A DNA stretch of 64,000 bases, from positions 14,135,834 through 14,199,833 of the forward strand of contig OU015523.1 in NCBI GenBank assembly GCA_907165065.1, in the 5' to 3' direction. The position numbers and the translations under genes were made by a program. The notes under the pieces are model-generated. The model had not been told where the DNA came from, ran no database searches, and saw only the letters and a list, made by a program, of their open reading frames with translations. Below, piece by piece: positions 37,601 through 52,589 of the stretch (position 1 is its first letter; every line of letters begins with the position of its first letter). Source of the stretch: Caprimulgus europaeus (Eukaryota > Chordata > Aves > Caprimulgiformes > Caprimulgidae).

Positions 37601-40600
37601 AGTACACAAAATCAACAAAACTGGTGGTGCTTCAGAAGACATGAGGAGTACAACAGAGAAGGAAACACCCTACATTTTTCCCAAAGTCTTAATCTACCTT
37701 GGGAAAAATTAGAGGGAAAGGATTTTGACCATGAGAAGATTGGGCAAAAAGAGAGACAAGCAGGACAACATGGGAGTGGGATGTATGACATTGGGTTAAG
37801 GAATTTCCCCTCTCTCTACCTGTGATCTTCTATCCAGAAAAGGAAAGCACTAACATTTCTGTTCCACAAAGTACCATGTGCTTAATTAAGATTTTGGAGG
37901 ATAATTTTCCTGCATGCATGCATTCCAGAAATGCAGACTCTTATACTTAAATATTTCCACTAATTATAGTATCTTGGACATTTTATATATGCTCACTTTT
38001 ATTCCACCTTGCTCTTCCCAAGCTTTATCTGGCAATTTAGAGGGTGTAAGAAACTTTAATTGTAATACTGTTTTTATTAAGGAAGGTCCACTTTATGATA
38101 GCAGTGATGCACTACAGATCGTGATTTAAGATGAACACTTCACGTCAATTCTATACTGGCTTCGGTGGAGTTGCAGTGGGCATAAAGTCAGGAGAAAATG
38201 TGGTACTTTACATAATAATGCTGATGATTAATGGGCTCCTGGACTATAACTCCATATTCTGAGGCACTGATCCTCCTTCTCCTCCCTCCTGAAATTTGTG
38301 TCTTCACCCTTTCATCTCTTGTTAGCTACCTTTCCAGAGCTGTTCATTAATCAACACCATTGATCTGATGTGGTCTGTCATATCATACTACATAAAACAC
38401 ACATAAGCAAGCATTGGCCTGACTGTGTTCTTTACACAACACACCATCACAGTATTTCCTTTAGAGATGACTTAAATATACATCAATTTCCTGCTTGTGC
38501 TTAGTCCTGAAATTTGCTTTTTCTAGGTTGGTTCCCTGCAGGACATTTCTGTCTCTCCCCATGGCTGTACTTCTTCCTGCTCAGAGACACCATCAAACAC
38601 CTCCAGTATTCCCTGTTTGTTAGGGACACTTATATGCCAGACCTGCAAGAGACAATCAGTAAAATTGTTCCTTCTCTTTGCTTGAGACCACGTACCACAG
38701 CCTTCTGTTACTTTCTCTTACTGAGTCCTGATCAAGAGGATGAATTTTTTTTGTTAATTGCTATTTATTTTATCCCTGCAATACTCTTTTCTCTGATATC
38801 TTCAGAAGTCTGCTTCCTTCTGCCTTCTGCATGATCCCTTGTAATGAAAAAATTAAAAGACAAGCTTCTTGTGAGCTTATTTCTGATTATTCTTATTTGC
38901 TGTGCTGGCGCAGTGCTGTCTATCATGGGGCAATGGAAAATAAGAACTTGCTAGTGCCACAGAAGTTAGCACATCTGATCTTAATCCACATATTGTACCG
39001 GTCTCTTGAGTAAGGTAGGGTTAGTTTTAATTGATGCTTTCACAATCATGATATATTTCGGACTGAGCTGTTTAGGATAAATGCAATTCTTTTTTGGTCA
39101 CTTTTTCTCTCCAGAAGTAGCATTTTGGGTGAAATAAAGTGGTAACAAGACAGAGAAGATGAGTACACAAATGTGATGCAAGAGTCAACCTGCTGCATGA
39201 AGTAGGTTATTCCAGATGCATTTTAATGTTTCATTTTCAAGAGAAGGCACGTCCTCTGACTAGGGCGGATTGCGGCATTTATGTTACAGGAACAAGGTTA
39301 GGCCATTGGCTACCTAGAGGTACATTTCCAACCACAGTATCTTGCAGAGACCAAGATGTACTGTGAGATAAAAAACACCTTTCTAACAGAGGCCAGAACT
39401 TGTGCTGTAGACAACAAAAATCTAGCAGCACAGGACACGCTATCAGAAGGCCACCCCATGAATTTTTCACAATAGTCAGGGCTTCATCTAGGAGAGGAAA
39501 CTGCTCATTTCTGTACTCTACTGGGAACACTGTATGTCCACTATCAGTAATTGGGCCTGAAATTCAGAAATTAATTTGTTAATGGATTAGACATTTGCAG
39601 AAAGACTGTTTAAAGAGGCTGGACTGCTCTAGCCTGGTAAAGGCCAATTTCTCACAAGGACATCTTTGCAAAAGAACTAGAGAAAAAATCTCTCCTTGAA
39701 GTCCCAGGGGTGAAATCTGGAATAGCAACGCAGTCTGTAGTAAAATCTACATCACGTTCCCACTTTTTGTCTCACAAACCTGTATCTGTTTCTTTTTCCC
39801 TTCTTTCACTGCCTTTTATCTGACACGATCGAATTTCACTTCCCTTAAGCTGCAATTCTTTTCTTAAATTTGAATTTGGCACTTGGAATAGGTATTTTCT
39901 AGGTCTCACTTTCATCTGCTGATTCTTCTGATACTTCTTTCTATTTGCAAGCTGTATTCTCAATGCAACAGCTAACCACACCTAGGAGCTAAGGTCCAAA
40001 AGGGTAATTCTTCTCCTACGGACCTTCCTTTCCACTCCCCATGCTGAATGGTGCCTCCTGCCCTGAGCAGTGGTACAGGGGGGCCTCAACTCTGAACTTT
40101 TCCAAAAGTTATCTCTCATTTAATATATAAATTGGGATTCTGCCTGTTTTCCATTAATGAAGATCTCACCATGCTTAGTGTGTTGGGTGTATAAACCCCA
40201 CAGTTTCAGAGAAATGAGTTAGAGGGTGCCCAAGCAGAGCACAGGTTGCTCTTCTGGCTGCACCTTGCTGTGAGCAGAGCAGGGTAAAGCAATGTGAGGC
40301 AACCTTAAGCATCTGTTCAGACTCTGCACACCTGATTTGAAATGGTGAAGATAACTGGAACCTGGAAGAGCTGACTAAATGTCAGCAGTTGGTAGGCTTA
40401 ATCACAGCAGAAGCAGATCACCAAAAGCCCTGATGTAACTTTCAGCTAGACACTCAAATGAATACAAAAATCTATGATGCCAGCCTGAAACGTGACAGCG
40501 TGTCAGACCATGAATTCTCTTTTCACAAGTGTAAAGAGAAGAAGCGATATTGTACATGTAGATAGATATATACATATCTGGTAAGCATATACAGATGAAT

Positions 40601-43600
40601 GTCTGTATAGTTATACACACAATTATTGTTTTAAAATTATCTTATTCTGGCAAAATATTGCTGTGTATAATAACACAGAATTCTCTATATTCCTACTATG
40701 GATCCTTTACAATCGTATCTGAATGTTGAACGAAACCACACACTTTTCAAAGCAGTTCATTAGAGTGGGTGTGACTGAGGCAAATACATAAAGTCATTAT
40801 TGTATTGATGCTAATATCAAATATAGGGTAAATCTTCTGTGCTCAGTGGAACTGCACCTACATAAGCTTTCCAGGGAACAGACTGATTTGTGGGTAGTGC
40901 TTGTATACTGCTGGAGTTGCTGCATCTTGAGTGCTAGTTTTCTACAGATACTTACTATTGACAGAAGCAGCTTGAGAGCATAAACAGCCTCAGGTATTCA
41001 TGTGCTGATGCTGTAGGTTACAAGGCATCAGCATTATGGCATAAAACTCAAAAGGTTTGTGGGAGGGGAAACAGGTAAGATGTTCAGGTTTTGGAGTCAT
41101 GACTGCTGAAGATGGCCAGCGCCATCAGAGCATTGCCTTGTTACCAAGAAGGCAGCACTTGGACAACAGGACAGTGCCTTGCTACCTTAAGCACGGTTCT
41201 CACAAAACCAAAGGTATAGTTGTGCTGCAATTGCTACCAATGTTTCTGCAACTGAAATACGAGTTGCCATCACTGCAATCACCAGAGACGAAGAAAATGT
41301 GTAGAAATTAAATTGTTACAGTAATATATCCGCCTAAGCTACTGCTTTGGCTAGATGAGCCAGATTAGCTCATGACAGATGAGCTTCATGAACATTTCAT
41401 TGCCAAGGAACCCTGTCAAAATATTGGTGATTTCTCCGAATCTGTTCAACATCATGGAGATGTCAAATGAAATCTGAAAGGACATTATTTTTCAGGAAGA
41501 ACAAAAACAATGAAAGCATATGAAAAGAATGAGCTGAGTTTTTTCCCCCTTCCCTACACATTGCTTTGGTTTCATTGAATGCTGTCTTTGCAAATACTTT
41601 GGCATAAACCCAGAAACCTTTAGTCCCATAGATGTTGTCGAACTGAAGAAAGTACTCAGTGTCCTCAAAGAACAGATCTCCAGGTTTCAGCAACCAGGTT
41701 TGCAAACTGATAATGTATCTTCACCTCGGTGCAGGGACTGTATAATCTCAACACATAACACAATTTCATGAAGATTTACAGTACTGGCACTGGTTCTGCC
41801 ATATGCCACTCCCTCCTGGTCACTATGGTACAGCACTTGATGCATCAATGTCCAGCCACCAAATTTATAGTTCTCATGCGGAAAGCTGATCTCAATCACA
41901 ACTCTGAAGTACACTGTCAGGAGTATGGAAGATGATACAAAATGGTAACTGATAAAAGTAATGAAATCCTGCTCTTTTTTCATGGCTTGTTGCTTGCAGA
42001 AACTATGAGATACTGTTTACATTCATTTAAGGTGTAATTCTATGTAGGACAATGGAATATAACCAGCTATAAATTTCAATGGATTTGATCCATTTGTCAC
42101 AGAACCATCCCCCTCAAGGTAAACTAGGAAATGAAACTTTCACTCATACATCTGGTTTTCTCAAGCATCAAGAGCTAGGTTATCAAACAGATAAACAGAA
42201 TAATGGAACACCCTCCTCCCCTCAAAAAGAACTTAGCATCATCTTGATGGAATTCTTCCCTCTCACTGAGCTTTTATTATGTGGTTTGTTTAAGGAGAGG
42301 AAGAAACTTGCAGGATTTTTACTTGCCTTTACTAGAGGAAGATTTATATTAAAAATCATGTTTGCATGCATTCTGAGGGGCAAGGTCTGAGAAAAGGAAT
42401 CTTTTCTCTATGTTTTGATTCATAAGACCACTGCCTGAATGCTAAGCTAAACAATCATGTTACTGACAGTCAGGAAAAGCATTCAAATTATTTTGAATTA
42501 TTTTTTTGTTTGGTTTTGGATGACTGTCCCCCGTCTCTGAAGATTTCCCTTGCAAGTCAATCATTAAAGAGTCAGTAAGCAACACAGTGAAAAGCCTAGG
42601 TAAAAAGCACCATGAACATGTTTTTCCATACCATTCTTCCCGTGTGCTTTCTGCCTGTGGCCTCAAACTGTACAAATGAAAGCTTGTTTGATTTATGTCA
42701 AAAACTATATATAAAATATCACACAGGATCCACAGAGAAACAGAGTCACTCTGGGCTTTGGTTTCATTATCCATTGAGGAATAACTGACTACAGCCTTGG
42801 AGTACGTAGAACTGATCAAAGCGTTTGCTTCCTCACAAGCAAAGAGAAACCCACTGTAGATTTCCTGTTTCATGCTTCAGTGCCAAAACACAATGAAAAA
42901 AGTTCTAGATGAGCATGTGAATTATTCTAAAACATTGTTCAATCAAATCTGATAGTTATGCACATTTGTGAAACTCATCATCTGAAATGTCAAGTCACTG
43001 ACAGCAATGTGTCCTGAGGTATGATGTATATTTGTGATAATTATTTGCTTTTTAAAGTTATGTATCATCTGCATCAAAACAGGATTTTTCTTAAGTGTGC
43101 CTGAAATGTAGAGATGTCACTGCTGGCTGCGTTATTCAGATCTGGATTTTAAATACCCTGTGCCAGGAAAGCAGAGAGTCAGGATATGACTAGACTGCCA
43201 TTTTTAAGGCACTCTGAGTTATTTTTCACTTTTCTCCTAAAACTGTATGCAGTGTGGCTGATGGAGAATGATTATTAACATTAATAGTAGTTGAAGTGAT
43301 TTCTACTCTGTACAGTATATACAGCATGATGCATTAAGAAAAATAACATAGCAATAATTGTTGTTATTCTTACTCCAGTACTAGCATATGAGAAACTCTT
43401 GGGATTTATTTGAATTCAGCATTCAACTCTCTTCTGTGGCTCTTAGAGGGTATTTCTCTGGTCATTTCAAAACTTTCTTGAATGAAACTGAAGGCAGTTG
43501 GCTCTGTTGTTGGCTAAGTTCTGCTAACGTAGGAGGGCTGTCTCCTGAGTGCTAAAAAGACCATTTCCAAATCTTCAGCATCTTCTTCCTTGACAGCAGA

Positions 43601-44675
43601 ATTTACTACGCAGAATGGGTTAGAGATGCTGAAATGAAATTTACAGGAGATTCACAGTCTTCCAAGAGGAGACATGGTAGGGAATGGCAGTCACTTGAGG
43701 GCGCTTGATAGCAACGACCCCACCTTTTATTTCCAGAAGATGACGCTGTAAATAAGCAGCCCACTGGTGTTCACTTTGGTATTCTGAACATAACTCTTCT
43801 TCCTATCAGGAGAGAAATTCTGCAACGAGGAGATTGGATCTTTGACTGGAGACAATCTGGCAACTACCTTACTCCTGCTATCTCCCAACTGAAATGGTTC
43901 TTAGAAAATGGCCCAGATGAACAAAATTATGAAGGCGCTTGCAGATATTCTGGTCTCCGCCATGAGCGGCAAAAAGTACGGTAGGAGATGGATCAGGAAC
44001 CTTAGTTGTAGGGGAGCTCAGAGCTGTTCTAGTTCAATCAGATTTCACAATTTGCTCTAATGAAGAGTGCTGGCAGAAGTTCAAAGCTACTCCAGGTCTC
44101 GACTCTCCCTCCACATTACTATGAAAATGACTGTAGAAGTGTTAGCTGCAGAGAAGCCAAAAGTTGTTTTGGTTCCAGCCTTTCCCAGCAGGAGTAACTG
44201 AGAAAATAGAGTAGGAGTGCTAGTTCTGCTCACAGCTCCCTCAGCCTCCTGCAGAACACCAGAGATGTTCCCGGGAACGTGGCAAAGTGTGCCCAGCCCT
44301 GTCCCCCCTCGCAGCTCCTGCAGCCTCAGCTGCTCCCTGCAAACGCTGCCGATACAGATGAACCGGCCCAGTAACTCCAGAAGACTTTGGAATCAGCATT
44401 AACCTCCGCTGCTGATAACCCAATGGCTGTTTGAGAAGCAGAAGGTATCGGGAGGATGGCTGTGTTCAGCCAGCATTGATTTCTTCAGCCTTTTGTCTGT
44501 GTCTGCTTTCTGTCTCGTTTGGAGGTGGTTACTGTTACTACAAGTAGCATGAATCATGTCTCTGTTAAAAAACAGAGCTTCAATTGTCTTACATAACCCC
44601 TGGTAACTGCATGTCTAATAATAGCAAGCCATTTCCAGGTAGGGAATCTGTCTGAGTCCCAGACCCAGACACATG

Positions 44676-44692
44676 CACACGCACACACACAT
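44676..44692 (+). repeat. Imperfect (CA)n run
   Basis: Short interrupted CA/GC dinucleotide run following 'agacccagacacatgc'. Simple sequence without other context. Confidence 0.55.
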
Positions 44693-45450
44693 ATTCATAT
44701 TACTTTTTTACACCTCACTTCTGGGAAGGAGTGAGCTTTTAACATGCAATATGACAGTTCTGAGCTGCAGGACCTGGCAACTATTATTTTAAAATGCCAT
44801 TTTTCACTTACTGCCTTGAGAAGCCAGTCCGGTATGTGCAATTTGCTTCACAGCCCAAGCAGCAAGAGGAAGCGAAAAGAAAACCCAAGAGCACTGCCTG
44901 GATTTGAGAGAGCATTGAATGGCAAAGGCCATGGTTGGATCCTGACCTGAAAGCTTGACTCTTTCTAGATGTGAACTCTCCTCCTGTCTCTTAGAGAAGG
45001 CCCACATTCTGATAAAGTTGGTACTTACAGTTCTGACAAACACTTTTTTTCCCCCACCCCTTAGTTTCCCCCTTGGAAAAGTAAAGGACAATATGCAAGC
45101 ACCTCATTACTGCAAGGCTAACAGATAATGCTGCAAATCAATAATGAGGTCTTTGAATTAAACTTCTTTATTAATTGAAAATATTATTTGTATCGTAAGC
45201 CATGAGTGGTCCACAGAAAAAAGGAGTTTCTAAAGATTACTAGGGTGTCACTAAAATTCTGAACTTTAATTCAACAGCAGGCCAAGGAAGAAGTTCTTAC
45301 TGGCAATGCTGCTGTTCTGTGAGACATTGAACTGCCTGTCCTCTTGGCCAGTGAGACAAAATTTTGCTGCAGAGGAGCATGCTATCAGGTCCATTAACTT
45401 TAGTATCCTGATTCTAGTTAATAACAAACCAAAGACTCTTCAAAGGGAGA

Positions 45451-45655
45451 GAATCATAGAACCATAAAATATCTCAAGTTGGAAGGGACCCATAAAGTTC
45501 ATCCAGTCCAACTCCTTCCTCCTTGTATGACTACCTAAAACTAAACCATATGACTAACAGCATTGTCCAGATGCTCCTTGAACTCTTGACAAGCTTGGTG
45601 CTGTGACCACTTCCCTGGGGAGCCTGCTCACAGTAGAGGGGTTCTAGACTTTCAC
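45451..45655 (-). mobile_element. CR1 LINE 3'-end fragment
   Basis: On the + strand it begins 'gaatcatagaaccataaaatatctcaagttggaagggacc', continues 'aaagttcatccagtccaactcc', and ends near 'tgaccacttccctggggagcctgctc'. This is the reverse complement of a CR1 3' end with degenerate ATTCTATG octamers at its 45451 side. It is about 200 bp and truncated at 5'. Confidence 0.9.
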
Positions 45656-48600
45656 AAGGTTTTCCAAAGAAATCAGTTACTTCTGACCTCTCTTACCTCA
45701 TCAATCAGCACACTTGGGCATCTAAACTTGGATTATATGGTATTACCAACATAAGAGCCAGACTTCAGCCATTTCAAGCTTCTATATTTTCTTGGTTTAA
45801 GAGATGGATTGGAGCCAGGGATTTGGAAAGTCATTTGACTTCTTGATCTGTACAGTTTTGAGAGTTCAGTTTAGGTTCATCTCTTCACATTGTGGGAATG
45901 TAATAAGCAGTTAAAAACTTAACTGATGTCAAGAAAAAAAGTTCTCCTTCAGCTTTTATTTCTAAATCTATTATCTTTCTCAGCTCAGATAATCTTTCTT
46001 GAAAGTTTGTTGGAAGTACTTGAAAATAATAAAGCTCAGTGGATCAGAGGTCAGATGCTGGTTTATGCCTACTTCTGACCAAGGTGTACTGTATAACTAG
46101 TCAGTATCTTTGGAGGAATCTTTATTTGCCTGTTTCTCAGGATCAATGGACAATAACTGGCAATTTGGTATTGTTATTATGGGATCAAGATTATGAGTCC
46201 CTGGATGACCTTACAGTAAAGCCAGAACTGAACTAAGTCTAAATTTGGTTTGAACTCACAAACTGACTGGTCTGGATAACAGTTGCAGACTGGCTTTTGT
46301 GGATGGCCTCCCACTAGGTTAGTCCGTAATACTCAAATGATCTCAGACAGATTTCTGTGGGTGCAAGAGGGGAAAAATTGGACTGGTACTTTTATTTGTT
46401 ATCAAATAAAAGCCTATGGTTCAGCAGCAATCAGCCTACTGTGAAAAGTCCAAAGACCCAAGCAAGTGAAAAAAACAAATCAAACAAGAATCCTGCTGAG
46501 TTGTAAACTGTAGTTTATCAGTATCATGCAGTCATGAGCTGACTGTGTTACTGCCCTAGGGTAAGAAGTTCTTACCTTTTCTGTAGGAAGCCAAATTAAT
46601 TTGCCTTCACTATCTAGTAATCCCCTTGTCAAGCAGTAAGAAATTCAGATATTGGCCACTCTGTGTTACAACGTACTATTTAGAAAGTTGAGAGAAATGA
46701 ATGAAAATCATAGATCATGCATCAGTTGCTGAACTCGTAACATTCCTGCTAGAAAAACACTATTAATGTTTTAATTGCTGATCATAACACTATGTCCCAG
46801 ATTCCAGCCAAGCATCTGAGAGCGCAACAGATCTTGCACATTCAGGTTATTTATATTAGGACTAAAACTCCTGCAGGAAACACTTTCACTGGCGGCCCAG
46901 TAAAGGGTTAAACAAAAGTTGGACTGAAGTTTACAAAGCCATCTGAACTGGCTTCAAGTAGACATGAAACATCTATGCATCTGGAAAATGGAGCTTGCAA
47001 TTGACTGTTCTGTACCATCTGCTCTCAAGAACATTTTCTGCTTGGGAGTTGCATAAGCAATGAAAAAAGCACACAAACAACTTCCTGTACCATGTTTTCG
47101 GTCACTTGTAATGACGCATTACAAAGCAAACCAGCTAAATATGCACAACTGTAACTCACTCCAGATGACAACATGTATTATATAAGAGCAATGCCTGACA
47201 GAAAGACACTTATTTTAAGATATCATGACACAAAAAACACCCAAGAGAAAATATTCACTACATGAGAAAGTTGGGGTCAAGTGCCAGGGAGAGTTTTGTC
47301 TCCATCTTGAAAGGCCAAGTGCAGTTCTGAAGACAGAAAAATAAAAAAGAGGACTTTTTTCAGTTCACAACGTATAATAACAGAACTTGTTGCATCTCCT
47401 TCTGTAAAGGGGAGTTTAACTTGTAAGGAAAGAAAGCTTTTTTTGTTATTTAATGTCACTTTATCACATTTTAGATTCAAAATTATTCTTATCCCAAAAG
47501 CTTTTAAAAATATCATTTGTTTAGACTCGCTTTGTTTGCCTGTTGGGAAGCCATGGCCTGATTTAATCTCATATTGTGGCATAAATAAAACAATATCCAC
47601 AGGAATTAGAATAGTTTAACCAGGATAAAAATATCTACCTCTCCAAACGGGTCCCAAGCCTTTAAAACTGTATATGTATGTATGTGTTGGCCTCTTTCTC
47701 CTTCCAGTGACTGCACCAATGGAAATGAATGGAGACACATGGGGAAAGCCCAGCATCCATGCAAATGCAGGGAACTGCCGAAGGTGAAGGTGAACTGAAG
47801 CAGTGTGTGTAGCTAAAGGAAGGGAGTTTGCCTCTGCTTTGGTAGGTTTTTGATGCTGAAGTCGAGATGAGTTTCCCTGCTAATGAACAGACTCAGGCTA
47901 CCAGTCCACAACCGTTACCACGGGATCACTCAGCAGCATGGATCTGACCTGGTTTGGGCACGGGCACATGATCACGTTACTATCAAATTAGCAAGAGTTT
48001 GTGTCGCTGCAAGAGAACAGACGATACATAATCTAGCCTGAAGTCAGAGTGGCGCAGACAGGTGATATCTGATCTGGCATAAAGCCTGCCATAAAGTTAA
48101 TCCATTTGTTCTGAAAACACTCAAACCAGTATGTGAGTTTATCCTAGATCAACAATTCATGTTATAGTATTATGACCCAGATCCATCGTGCCATCAAACC
48201 ACAGCTTCAGAAACTGCTTGCCCCACAGATTTTGCATGGAAACAACAAATTCTATCAATCTACAGGGTGCAAACAGCTCCAGGGGAGACAAACTCCCACC
48301 CACCTGAGAAGCAAACTGTCCATGTAAAGACTAGCCATGTAAGCATAAAGAGGTTCACTTTAAAATCAGCATCTATTGCTTTCCACAGGCCAAAAGGACT
48401 TAGACCACCAGATTTTCTTTACTATGGTGGCTTTGTTGTTAATACAGGGTTTTCCTAGATAATGGACCCTGTAGTCTAGATTCTGCAGGACTAGGTTATT
48501 CTCAGACTAGTCCACCTCCAAGAAAATACCTCAGCCTGTGGCAACAAAGTGTCAGGTTAATAAAAGCTGTGCTAAGATTTCAGCTCAATTAAGCAGGTGC

Positions 48601-49944
48601 ACAGTTCATATGGGTCACCACTGCATGGGAAGGAACATCAACATGTTTTCTCTACCTACAATTCATTAATAGCAAAATCTGGTTCATAACCTCTTTGCTA
48701 CAGCATCCTTCCTCTGCCTCCCTTTGCTGCCTAGTCCCCCTCATGACTCCGATATCTTACACCTCCAGCCTTCAGAGGACACCGTATGAAATCTTGTTCA
48801 GAATTACACTAGCAAGTCTCCTCTGGTTTTCGTGGAAGTTACAACCCCATAAATGAGAGCAGAATTTGGCCCTCTGTCTTTTCCAATGGAAGACTAACGA
48901 TCAAATAATTTTCTCACATCTCTGTTTGCACTTTCACAGTCTGGTTACATTGATTTGTGTCTCATAAGTAGACATTTCCTTTGTTGGTTACAAATCAATG
49001 TTATAGACCTAGCCTGCCTGCACATTTTTCCCTTCCCTCTTACTGCGTGAAAAACAAAGCGCAGCTTCAATTCTTCTTGCTTTATAAATGTGTACTTCCT
49101 TGATGAAGCATAAGAGAGAAAAGCAGATAAAATTCCAGCTCTCCCTCAAAAAACAGGAAACGTCTGTGCTTAAATTTCTAATTACCGAGATGCTTTATGG
49201 GATGATAAACACCTTTATCATTCCAGTCCTGCCATGGCTTTGTTAACCTAGTTATAATCCTCTCCTTCAGATATTGCAAGATTTACCATAGCAGCCCACT
49301 GTGGTATCACAGACAGCTATGACTTCATGGCATGAGTAAGGAAAAAAGAGGCAAAGGTTGTAGTCTGCAGCAGGACTGAGCTGCCACACAAATCTCCTGT
49401 AAAGGATGGAAAAGAAAAGGGTTTGCAATTGGTGCCTGAGAGGCAATGAGCTTTTTTTGACTGGAGTATGAAAACACAACAGTGAAGATAGCTTGGTATT
49501 TTCCTACAAATGGATACGTGTGATAATAGAAAAGGAGTAGTAAGAAACACAGCCATCAATCAGAATATACCAAGTGAAAGAAGGTACAGGTGTAAATGTG
49601 GAACATCTCAGTTTGATTTGCCTTTATTAAAAGAGAGAAAAAAAAAGTTAAAGAAAGAGTAAAAGCAGCCTTAACTCAATCTCATCAATTTTAATACTAT
49701 GAAGAAGTTTAGTAAGTGACAGTTCTACCAATTTGATGGAAAACTCCTGGCTGCCAAAATAAAAATAGAAATAGATTAGAGCTGACATCAATAATAATAA
49801 TAATAAGGTTTAAAGGATGTGAGATCAAAAAGGAAAAGAAAAATTTTACAAATACGAAACAAGGATTGCTACACTGCCATCACCACCATCAAAGAGCATC
49901 TTCAGAAGTCAAAAGGGAATTTTATTTATTTTAAAGAACAACAC

Positions 49945-50100
49945 TAGGAATCAGGAAATCTGGGTCCTCCTTACACCTCTTCTGGGGAATCTATGCTTTG
50001 TCTCTGCTCTGTGCTTCAGTTTCTCTGTAAGGCCAATCAAGATAATAATAGATCAACTTTACAGGCATTTTATAAAGTTCAATTCATGAGTGTTGAGAAA
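49945..50100 (-). mobile_element. Old L3/MIR-like fragment
   Basis: The + strand order is 'aggaatcaggaaatctgggtcctcc', 'tctgctctgtgcttcagtttctctgtaaggccaatcaagataataata', 'acaggcattttataaagttcaattcatgagtgttgag'. It follows the reverse complement of L3/MIR: caggagacctgggttct, ctctgtgcctcagtttccccatctgtaaaatggggataata, then the gtaaagcgctttgag end. Confidence 0.55.
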
Positions 50101-52561
50101 AAACTTTGAAGACTTCATGTAGAAATTATTATACAGAAGGAAAGACAAAAAGGAATTTGAAGATTTGGGAAATACTTGAAAAAGAGATTATACAACTTTC
50201 CTGTCTCCTGGAAATCACAGGAAAAGGAAAAATCACTTCCCTTTTTCAATTTATTTCCAAAGGAAGCTTAAGGCTTCTCAGCCAAATGGGCAAAGAAGTT
50301 GCCCCCATAAATAGTTGAAGAATCAGTGAGTAAATGGTAACAGGACTTGTGCGCTTGCTCAAGCTTACTCCCTGCTGGACTGCAACGTTGCAACACCATA
50401 TGCCTGTGCCCATTCCCAGTGAGGTGAAACCATGCTGCTGGCCTGGTGGGAAGACAGAGGAGAAGTTATGACTACCCAGATGGCTGGCTACTTGCACAGC
50501 ATTTTGTAGCAGCAGTTCAGGTTAGATGCCACAACTTTTGCTTTGGGGCACTTTGGGGACCAACCATTTGGTCTCTCTGTTCCACCAGCCCACAACCCGA
50601 GGCATCAGCCTGCTTTGCTTGTGTTTGAAATGGACATGGCTTTCTAAAACTTTTCAGTATTGTAATAGTAGATATGGTGGAATAGCCCTTGATAGATTAA
50701 ATCCACAAACTACATTAGGAAGAAAGAAAAAGAGATACAAAATGAGAACACTAAAGTTAAGAGAATTATAAAAACAAAACAAAATTATCCTGATTTGATA
50801 CAACTTTTCCAAACCATTTTACATAGATGTAAATGACAAAGAGAAGATACCAAGCTGCCATGGGTCAGACCTGCAGAATCAAATCTGTTCATTGATGTTG
50901 TTTTGGTAGCATCCATCATTGTTGCAACTCTTGTCTCTCGTAAGAGTTAATCCTAAAGAAAGAACTCAAGAGACAGAACTGTCCAAAAAGGGGTTAGTTT
51001 ACCAATTAGTTAGTTAGTTTACCAAGCGAGAAGGACTACCACAACCATGTTTATCTATAGGATGGAGAGAACTCAATAAGCATTTCAATGCAAATATATT
51101 TATAGCTGCTTGTTTACAACATATGGTGCCTTCCACTGTATTCTGCATATTTTTCTTATCTCGCACTATCAAAGTCAGCAGCCAGTGGAAAGGTATGTAT
51201 CTTTTTCTTATCTTATCCTGAACAGGCTTCACTAACAAGGACATAAATTCTGTCTTTTCAATACCAAGCTGCAATTAGCACAGAGGTCATAACACTGCAG
51301 TTAGCACAAAGGTCACAGGAGCATAGCTACCCAGGGGTTTCCATACTAGAGCTAAGCATGAACCCAAAGCACTCTGGGCATGTGGAAATGTATAAGGGGT
51401 TTTTTTAATGTCTGCATATATGCATGCCAGGAGTAAATATTTAAGGAACAAACAAAATGATAAGATGAGAATAAGAAAAACAATGACTGTAAGCACATCA
51501 GTGATCAAAATATCTAATTGCCAGATGGACAAAATAGGTTTACCTGGTGATGAGCACTGTGGAGAGAAACAAAGTCTTGCCTTTTACATTCAATGCATTT
51601 TAAGAAGCTGCTCAGATTATTTGTTTACTTTAACCTCAGGTCAGTTCTGTTGATATTAAGTGCTAGAGCAAAATTTGTACTGGAATATAAACACCTTCAA
51701 AAATTCCAAGGTATCTCAACATGACTTTTTTTTTTTTAATAGAGTTGTATGGATAAACATAAAAAGGTGAAACATCTGGGTTTAAGTCACCCAAACACTG
51801 GGGAGAATTACCCAGAATGAACATTTTGCTTGTAGGTGCACATTACTTTAAAACCTAATCTCATAAAGACTGATTACAGGACAATATGATTCATGTACCC
51901 TAACATTTTCAAAGAAGCCTTGGATGGACTTAGATAGTTAAAGGTGAGTGCCAGTATTTGATACATATCAGAGCAAGTAGCCTCAAAATCTCAGCCCACA
52001 GGACTGGCTCCAAAAGCAGGTGGAGCTGAACTATTAAATGCAGTATCTGAAACACACCTACCGTAAGAGGATTATACTGAGTTCTGTGACAACTACACTT
52101 TAGGAAAAAGAGAGAGAGCAAAGGGGCTGAAGGAGCCTGAAAGGACAATTAATCAATTCAGATAAATGGAACAGGCCTGGAGGCTGCTAAAGAGGCTCTT
52201 TTAGGAGCCACAGATGATAGCCATAGTCTAGACCAAACACACACACAGAGAAAAGTCAAGACAAATCAGCACCATTAAAAGCTAAGTAATCACATCACAT
52301 AATAGCAAGATACAGCTATAGTCTCTCTGCTCTGAGGTGAAATCACCTGGAATGTGACATTTGTTTTGGGGCACCTCCTCATCAGAGTGACTGCACAGAG
52401 TTCAGAGAAAAGCCACATAAATGACCAGGGTGGTGGAAAGACTGAGCTCTTAGGAAAAGAAATGAAGAGCTACATCTGCATAGCCCAGTTCCGTGCCAGT
52501 GACTAGCAGATGAAGGGAAAGGCATGGAAACAAGCTGTCTGTGACTGAAAGGTGCAAATGC

Positions 52562-52589
52562 AAAAAAAAAAAAAAAAAGGAAAAAAAAA
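52562..52589 (+). repeat. A17-GG-A9 low-complexity run
   Basis: Two A homopolymers separated by GG, followed by a G/A-rich stretch to about 52609. No mobile element recognised upstream. Confidence 0.8.

Larger units (their letters stand above)
29861..45450 (-). other. Intronic / upstream ZBTB20 sequence, no gene seen
   Basis: This AT-rich, CpG-poor stretch has only short open frames. Apart from a CR1 fragment at about 31475-31655 and short homopolymers (for example T runs near 30112-30125 and 33649-33657), I see nothing that can be supported. A small exon encoding MLE plus AG, as expected for the long isoform, was looked for by eye on the minus strand and not found. Confidence 0.6.

Noticed and set aside
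46020-46250. Possible further L3/MIR-like fragment
   Set aside because: Some word order resembles the reverse MIR core ('tgcctgtttctcaggatcaatggacaata'), but divergence is too high to separate from chance by eye.
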